In this document: piece by piece, positions 59,364-64,000 of the stretch
How positions within the stretch are numbered: the stretch's first letter is position 1
How the letters are laid out: each line of letters starts with the position of its first letter
From: GCA-2794515 sp033763335
GTDB lineage: Bacteria; Chloroflexota; Anaerolineae; Aggregatilineales; Phototrophicaceae
Assembly (NCBI GenBank): GCA_033763335.1
Contig: JANRKU010000010.1
Location: 1-64,000 of the forward strand
Length of the DNA: 64,000 nt
Direction: 5' to 3'
Notes under the pieces: generated by a model
What the model was told of the DNA's origin: nothing
Seen by the model: the letters and a program-made list of their open reading frames with translations, nothing else
The model's database searches: none
Made by a program: the position numbers and the translations under genes

Positions 59364-61825
59364 TCCCCTAATTCGATTCTGACCACATTATCGGTTTGCG
59401 CCATATCTTCTATGGTTACAGGTAAACGGTCAAGGGTGGGGAAGGTATACATTCCAATCAACAGATAAGTCGCTTCATCGGCGGGCGAATCGAGTGATAT
59501 GATATGGTCAGTCGCCACGATTTCGCCCGCATCCCAAATAAAGGTCGGATATTGCCCATTCATCGGGCGGGTATCCACCTGACCAATACGCCCCTCATCC
59601 GAAAAAACTTGGATAAACAAGGTTGCATCCACATTGGGGCGATGTGACAACGATTCCCAATATAAATTGATAGATATTTGGTTGTTGTCCAATGGGGTGA
59701 TATTCATCCCCTTTAGGGCGATTTTTTCGTCAAAAATGGCATTTATCGTGTCTATCTCAGCAGGGATTGTCATAGGTGGATGGGCGACCTTTATCCAGCC
59801 GATAGTCGCTAATGTGTTCAATGGATGTCCAATTGGGCTTGTGGCTGGTAAATTAGTGCGCGTCTTAAAATCATATATTCCTGCAACTAACCGATATGCC
59901 CCAAAGGGCAAATTTTCGGTGAGAATAAGCGGGTATTCGATATATGGAGATAGCGATTCGTCCCAAATGGTCTGCGGATAAATATAGGCAAGGCTAATAT
60001 CGGCGGCAGAGGCTTTGTTATCGGCTTCTTGGGTGTGGAGTTGCAACACAGTATGATAACGTTGGTCGAGTTGTCGCCCATTCCATTGAATATAATAGGT
60101 CAATTTTTCGCCAGCAATACCCTGAATGGTCTCTACACCACGCCAATCGGTGATATGCACCCCGCCATCGCCAAATTCTGCCAGAGGGGTCTGTGAGTTG
60201 ACGGTGCTATCCTCAAAATCCAACGAAAAATCATCAGGCAAAACAAGGTTATAGCCCATAAAATTGAGATAATTCCCGCGCCCCCGTGTGAGTTCTTCCC
60301 CAGTTTTGGCAATTTCTATCAATTGTGCATGTGATTCATCAGATAGTGGCGGTAAAAGCGTGATGGTATCGCCATCTACAAGGGCATATAGGCGGGTATT
60401 CACGCGCAAATCAATCGTTTCAATTTGCCATGGGAGGAATAAGCGGGTATTGGCGGGTATGATAAAATCATCGCCTGCCGTTTTCAAATTGGGGATGTGG
60501 TTGATTGTCCATGCGCGTGTGGTTGGGATATTTAATTCATCCATTGGCATGAGGATGGGCTGATTTTGGCGCATGAGCCATTTTGCCACATCGCGCCTAT
60601 CTTGGCGGAAATACCACTCGCCAACCGTGAGCGCATCCACATAGACCCGTGTGAGTGGGGGATTGCTCCAATAGCCCGTATAAATCCGTTGGGCATGAAT
60701 GGTGCTGATACAAAGCCATCCTATAACCACGATAAGCCATATAGGGCGATATTTGGGGGATACAAGCCGTTCTACGCCCCATAATGCCATTACACCGCCT
60801 AACCCGATAATAAACGGAAATGCGCCAAACATACCAATGGCGCGGATGCCATGAATGGGTTCATTGGTGAGTAGTGGGGGTAAAGCACCGAGCGCCAAAA
60901 ATGTGATAATGGCGATGCTAGTCGGATTTTTGACGCGCACAAACAATGCCCCTAATCCCAGAACAAAAAATGGCTGGAACAAGGCTAAAATCATGGGGTC
61001 GGATGCGGTGTTATATTGCGAATTCGGGTCGCCTGCGATGAGCAAATGACTCCATGTGAGCGATATGGCGCGGTCTATGGTGAGACCTGTCCCCATCACT
61101 TCGCCAGCACGGTCTAAGATGAGTCGGGAATTGGTCAATAGGGCAATGCTCCATGGAAGGGTCAGTAATACCACCACTGCGCCCATGCCGATAAAGCGGG
61201 GTAGCCAATTTTTCCATGTATGAGAGTGGAATAGCAGTAACCATAAGCCGATAGGGGCTAATACGGCGGGGAGTGCCAAGCCTGCGGTATAAAAATAAAT
61301 TGTGCCAGAGAGTGCTATGCCTGCAAAAATCGCATCTCGCCAGCGCCGTTTATGATAAAACAACGCCAATGCACCGATGAATAGTGCCATGAATATTATT
61401 TGTGGGATGCCCCGTTCAATGGCACGCGAAAGGGTGATAAATCCGAGCGATGTCATCAACCCACCACTAGCTAATAATGCCCCAACATGCCGATGGGGGA
61501 GTGGTCGGTCAAATAGGACTTGTAGGGTTGCCCAATAGACGACAGCAATTGCCAATAGGCTCAAAAATATCGGTGTGAGACGGACTGCAAACGGGTCTGC
61601 ACCAAAAAAGCGGGTAGTCGTACTGAGGATGAGCTGAAAACCGGGTTCTGGTCTGCCATGCTCAAAAAATGTGAATGCCCCGCCACGACTCACATTGAAG
61701 GTGTCTATGAGATAAATAGATTCATCGTTGCTCATGCCCGGTGGTGTATCGGCTAGGTTATTGATGCGTAACCAAAATGCCATTATCACCATCAAAACAG
61801 GCAAAAATTTTAGGGCGCGGTTCAT
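59360..61825 (-). CDS. GT39-type (ArnT/PMT-like) membrane glycosyltransferase
   Basis: 821 residues. About eleven to twelve hydrophobic helices fill residues 1 to about 375. The first periplasmic loop contains MSNDESIYLID, whose Asp-Glu is the catalytic pair of GT-C enzymes using lipid-linked sugars. The C-terminal about 440 residues are soluble and beta-rich, with a long extracytoplasmic part (WNGRQLDQRYHTVLQLHTQ ... MYTFPTLDRLPVTI). It transfers a sugar from a polyprenyl carrier to a protein or lipid outside the membrane. Acceptor and sugar are unknown. The prepilin-peptidase gene starts 3 bp upstream. Confidence 0.88.
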   Translation of the reverse strand: MNRALKFLPVLMVIMAFWLRINNLADTPPGMSNDESIYLIDTFNVSRGGAFTFFEHGRPEPGFQLILSTTTRFFGADPFAVRLTPIFLSLLAIAVVYWATLQVLFDRPLPHRHVGALLASGGLMTSLGFITLSRAIERGIPQIIFMALFIGALALFYHKRRWRDAIFAGIALSGTIYFYTAGLALPAVLAPIGLWLLLFHSHTWKNWLPRFIGMGAVVVLLTLPWSIALLTNSRLILDRAGEVMGTGLTIDRAISLTWSHLLIAGDPNSQYNTASDPMILALFQPFFVLGLGALFVRVKNPTSIAIITFLALGALPPLLTNEPIHGIRAIGMFGAFPFIIGLGGVMALWGVERLVSPKYRPIWLIVVIGWLCISTIHAQRIYTGYWSNPPLTRVYVDALTVGEWYFRQDRRDVAKWLMRQNQPILMPMDELNIPTTRAWTINHIPNLKTAGDDFIIPANTRLFLPWQIETIDLRVNTRLYALVDGDTITLLPPLSDESHAQLIEIAKTGEELTRGRGNYLNFMGYNLVLPDDFSLDFEDSTVNSQTPLAEFGDGGVHITDWRGVETIQGIAGEKLTYYIQWNGRQLDQRYHTVLQLHTQEADNKASAADISLAYIYPQTIWDESLSPYIEYPLILTENLPFGAYRLVAGIYDFKTRTNLPATSPIGHPLNTLATIGWIKVAHPPMTIPAEIDTINAIFDEKIALKGMNITPLDNNQISINLYWESLSHRPNVDATLFIQVFSDEGRIGQVDTRPMNGQYPTFIWDAGEIVATDHIISLDSPADEATYLLIGMYTFPTLDRLPVTIEDMAQTDNVVRIELGD

Positions 61826-61828
61826 AGG

Positions 61829-62752
61829 CTATAGCAATGACCTTCCCAACAAGGGCGCGAGTTGGATACGAAAGAAAAGCAAAATAATTGTGCCTGCTAC
61901 GATATACGGTCCATAGGGAATGGCAGTAAAGGCACTATATTTGCCCTTCGACAAGGCTTTGAATAGCAAGAAAAATACCGCCCCAAATGCTCCTAAGAAA
62001 ACGGTTAAGAACATAGCAAAAATGAGTGATTGCCAGCCCAAAATAAAGCCACTGAGCATCGCCATCATGACATCCCCATAACCAAAGGCGACTTCATCAA
62101 TGGGCGTGCCACGCATGATACCCATGATATAGGTGAATAGAAATCCACCATTATAGAGGATGAAAAACACAATAAATCCCATTGCACCGCCGACAAGGGA
62201 ATCTATAAAACTCGGCGGAAATCCGGTTAGGATGCTATCGGCTAAGGCAATAAAGGATGATGGGATGATAACCACGAATAAAATCAGTTTGTGTTCGACA
62301 TCAATCACCACGATGAGCGAAAATATTGCCATATACAGCAATAAAAATAGAGCTTGGATAAAATCCACATCACGAATTTTGGGGTCTGTATTCATCAAAT
62401 ACATGCCATACATCGCCACCCACATCAAAAAGATGGTGAATAATTCGGTGATGGGATAACGCCAATTGAGTTTGGTCTCTCCAGATGGAGATAGGCGTTT
62501 ATTCAATAAAAAGGCGAGTATGCCAGACCATGCGATGGGAGGGCGTTTTTCATCGTCTTGTTGAACAAATTCATGGGTGACATCTTCGCCCGCCTCGTTC
62601 AGGACAGGGATATGGATGGCACGCTTTTTCGCTTCTGATACATAACGCGGAGACCGTACCGCACGGCGCAGTGGCAAGTCATCTGCCAATACATTCACCA
62701 CAATTCCCGCCAACCAACCAATGAGGATGGCGATTAAACTTTCAATCAGCAT
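61829..62752 (-). CDS. Prepilin peptidase (A24 family)
   Basis: 307 residues with about seven transmembrane helices. The two catalytic Asp are in FSLIVVIDVEHKLI and FGYGDVMMAML (the GxGD motif). It cleaves leader peptides of type IV pilin-like proteins. Compared with the typical enzyme, the N-terminal cytoplasmic domain lacks the four zinc-binding cysteines and is about 90 residues of charged sequence (VLADDLPLRRAVRSPRYVSEAKKRAIHIP). No pilin genes are in the window. It shares an operon direction with the M67 peptidase (12 bp upstream) and the glycosyltransferase. Confidence 0.88.
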   Translation of the reverse strand: MLIESLIAILIGWLAGIVVNVLADDLPLRRAVRSPRYVSEAKKRAIHIPVLNEAGEDVTHEFVQQDDEKRPPIAWSGILAFLLNKRLSPSGETKLNWRYPITELFTIFLMWVAMYGMYLMNTDPKIRDVDFIQALFLLLYMAIFSLIVVIDVEHKLILFVVIIPSSFIALADSILTGFPPSFIDSLVGGAMGFIVFFILYNGGFLFTYIMGIMRGTPIDEVAFGYGDVMMAMLSGFILGWQSLIFAMFLTVFLGAFGAVFFLLFKALSKGKYSAFTAIPYGPYIVAGTIILLFFRIQLAPLLGRSLL

Positions 62753-62764
62753 ATTTTTCTCCTA

Positions 62765-63304
62765 CTAGGGTAATTCAGGTGCTGGTGGTAATAATGATAT
62801 GGCAATGGTAATGAGCAATGCAAGTGACACCATGACACTCAATAAAAAGGCAATTTTTTGTGCCGATGAGGTGATGGGTTGGGGTTCATCACCCAAAAAT
62901 TCGCCAATAATCATTTCTACAGGGGTTACTTGACCATATTCAATGAACCACGCTTTTAGCTCAATATAGTGATGGGCAACACCCACCACTATATGCGGTA
63001 ATTTTAGCCCATTATCCAATTCTCGCACATCGGTAGGAGAGAGAATTGGCGCAGTATTGGGGTGAGAATGATAAAATCCGATGAGATTTAACCCCTCTGC
63101 GCGGATTTTTGGGAGATATTGATTTAATGCCTGTTGGGGGATTAAAAAACTATTCCGCTTGTCAGATGCGCCATTTTCGGTGGGGATAACACGGCTAATC
63201 TGCTCACCATGCCCCACCAATAAACCGCAAACCTCTTCTGGATAGCCTGTTTTTGCATGTTGGATGAGGTCAGTTTGGGCAGAGTGAGAGAGCATCAATC
63301 GCAT
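62765..63304 (-). CDS. M67 (JAMM/MPN+) metallopeptidase with a membrane anchor
   Basis: 179 residues. The JAMM zinc site is complete: Glu in GYPEEVCGLLVG, then HSHPNTAPILSPTD, fitting HxHPx(7)SxxD. A C-terminal hydrophobic helix (about 150-172, KIAFLLSVMVSLALLITIAISLL) tethers it. Bacterial enzymes of this class remove ubiquitin-like or other C-terminal peptides, or process sulfur-carrier proteins. No ubiquitin-like protein or E1 gene is adjacent. It sits 2 bp after a hypothetical gene on the same strand. Confidence 0.88.
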   Translation of the reverse strand: MRLMLSHSAQTDLIQHAKTGYPEEVCGLLVGHGEQISRVIPTENGASDKRNSFLIPQQALNQYLPKIRAEGLNLIGFYHSHPNTAPILSPTDVRELDNGLKLPHIVVGVAHHYIELKAWFIEYGQVTPVEMIIGEFLGDEPQPITSSAQKIAFLLSVMVSLALLITIAISLLPPAPELP

Positions 63305-63306
63305 TA

Positions 63307-63666
63307 TTATTCACTCTCTTGGGGGATGGTGAAGGTCAATGTTTGGCGCGATTGGGCAGGGTTACGGGTTTCATAAAATAATTCCACTGTGAGTTCATAA
63401 TCACCTGCTGGGTCATCTGGTGTGCGAATGTGGATGGTAAATTCCATATTGGCGTGCATGGTTTCGATGACAGTTAATTCGCTGACCACAAATCCATCGC
63501 TATTTTTGGTGATGAGCAACAAATTGGGGCGGTCTTGAAAAGGGGTTACTTTGACTTCGACCCAAACCCGTCTGCGGTCTGGATAGGGGATAGTTTGTAG
63601 CCCCACAATACGGATTTTATGCTTGGGCTGTGGCACTTGGTCTGGATTAAAAAATTCAACATCCAT
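63307..63666 (-). CDS. Hypothetical protein, probable beta-sandwich
   Basis: 119 residues, no membrane segment or signal peptide. The sequence is beta-strand-like with regular alternation (KIRIVGLQTIPYPDRRRVWVEVKVTPF ... LLLITKNSDGFVVSELTVIE ... GDYELTVELFYET), and it ends QTLTFTIPQESE. It resembles small immunoglobulin-like or C2-like sandwich domains, but I name no family. It is translated just before the JAMM peptidase (2 bp gap), so a partner or substrate of that enzyme is possible. Confidence 0.65.
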   Translation of the reverse strand: MDVEFFNPDQVPQPKHKIRIVGLQTIPYPDRRRVWVEVKVTPFQDRPNLLLITKNSDGFVVSELTVIETMHANMEFTIHIRTPDDPAGDYELTVELFYETRNPAQSRQTLTFTIPQESE

Positions 63667-63740
63667 GAAATGGTTTCCTCAGAATTATATGGTGTAAGGA
63701 TGTGCTATAGCGCACCCTTACACACACGACTATCTTATTA

Positions 63741-64000
63741 TTATGATGATTTTAAGGCAGATAATACACCCCACGCCTTATCAAAATCGCTCACTTTGAC
63801 CAAAATATGGTCACGGCTAAATGCGGCGATGGGCAAAATGCTGATGTTGGCATCTGCCAGAACACGGCTAATTTGTGCCATAAATCCCACCACAGAAAAA
63901 TCGAGGACAATATCAAAGGTGATAAGCCGATAGTGTGAGGGGCTGGTTTCGACATCGCGTAGACGCTTAGAAAAATCATCTACCACATCGGCGGGGATTA
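63741..64000 (-). CDS. ACT-domain protein (N-terminus outside the window)
   Basis: At least 86 residues are readable; the frame stays open to the right edge, so the start lies beyond it. Visible sequence contains RLITFDIVLDFSVVGFMAQISRVLADANISILPIAAFSRDHILV split over two strands, a clear ACT-type ligand-binding domain, with IPADVVDDF just inside the window edge. Such small proteins (ACT_7/CASTOR-like) bind amino acids and regulate enzymes or transport. Gene partner and ligand cannot be seen. Confidence 0.7.
   Translation of the reverse strand, partial: IPADVVDDFSKRLRDVETSPSHYRLITFDIVLDFSVVGFMAQISRVLADANISILPIAAFSRDHILVKVSDFDKAWGVLSALKSS

Overview
The window is a continuous chromosomal segment, moderately AT-rich and densely coding, with no stretch over about 300 bases that lacks a gene. 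The gene repertoire suggests a Chloroflexota bacterium, probably of the Anaerolineae type. It contains secreted and membrane proteins with long Thr/Pro/Ser linkers, a fused NuoCD, a complete SUF operon, a very large 7TM/GAF/coiled-coil sensor kinase, and IS200/IS605-type TnpB elements without TnpA. This taxonomic reading is an inference from gene style; no marker gene in the window proves it.

Layout. 0-3.3 kb: threonine synthase (cut by the left edge), homoserine kinase and an aldehyde dehydrogenase with its own sigma70-like promoter. 3.4-7.1 kb: iscX overlapping nuoB, then nuoCD and nuoI, which is only the connecting module of complex I. 7.2-8.7 kb: a DUF2256 zinc-finger protein with what looks like a photolyase split into two genes in reversed order. 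8.7-11 kb: an Mrp-type Fe-S carrier ATPase, a small membrane protein and an anti-sigma antagonist/anti-sigma kinase pair. 11-21.5 kb: a cell-envelope and signalling block (class A beta-lactamase-like hydrolase, NUDIX hydrolase, tRNA-Pro, a lipoprotein, an FtsK-like protein with a ruined Walker A, an LCP protein, a Thr/Pro-rich anchored protein and a 1016-residue histidine kinase homologue whose phospho-acceptor His is Gln). 21.6-22.9 kb: a TnpB element.

22.98-26.3 kb: selD, which reads through an in-frame UGA (selenocysteine) at codon 19, then a four-domain M23 peptidase. 26.3-32.6 kb: a DUF59 protein and the SUF operon (sufC-B-D-S-U plus a Rieske protein), followed by a phosphodiesterase, a methyltransferase and tRNA-His. 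34.2-41.2 kb: an SRPBCC protein, small membrane proteins, NAD(P)HX repair enzyme, polyprenyl synthase, a soluble histidine kinase and a HAD-DinB fusion. 41.1-48 kb: a DinG-type exonuclease-helicase, a tandem phosphate-binding-type protein, a truncated haemoglobin and a lipoprotein. 48-55.5 kb: thyX, ruvA, ruvC, yebC, a FecR-like protein, a zinc-ribbon membrane protein, pyruvate kinase and enolase. 55.65-57 kb: a second TnpB element. 57.1-64 kb: iscS-mnmA, a GT39-type glycosyltransferase, a prepilin peptidase, a JAMM peptidase, a hypothetical protein and an ACT-domain protein cut by the right edge.

Themes. Iron-sulfur and sulfur/selenium metabolism recur (iscX, Mrp, DUF59 protein, SUF, Rieske, iscS-mnmA, selD). 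Several proteins are clear homologues of enzymes that have lost catalytic residues. Almost every convergent gene junction carries a strong symmetrical hairpin, and three of these share one core sequence. I found no CRISPR array, prophage, rRNA or defence island.
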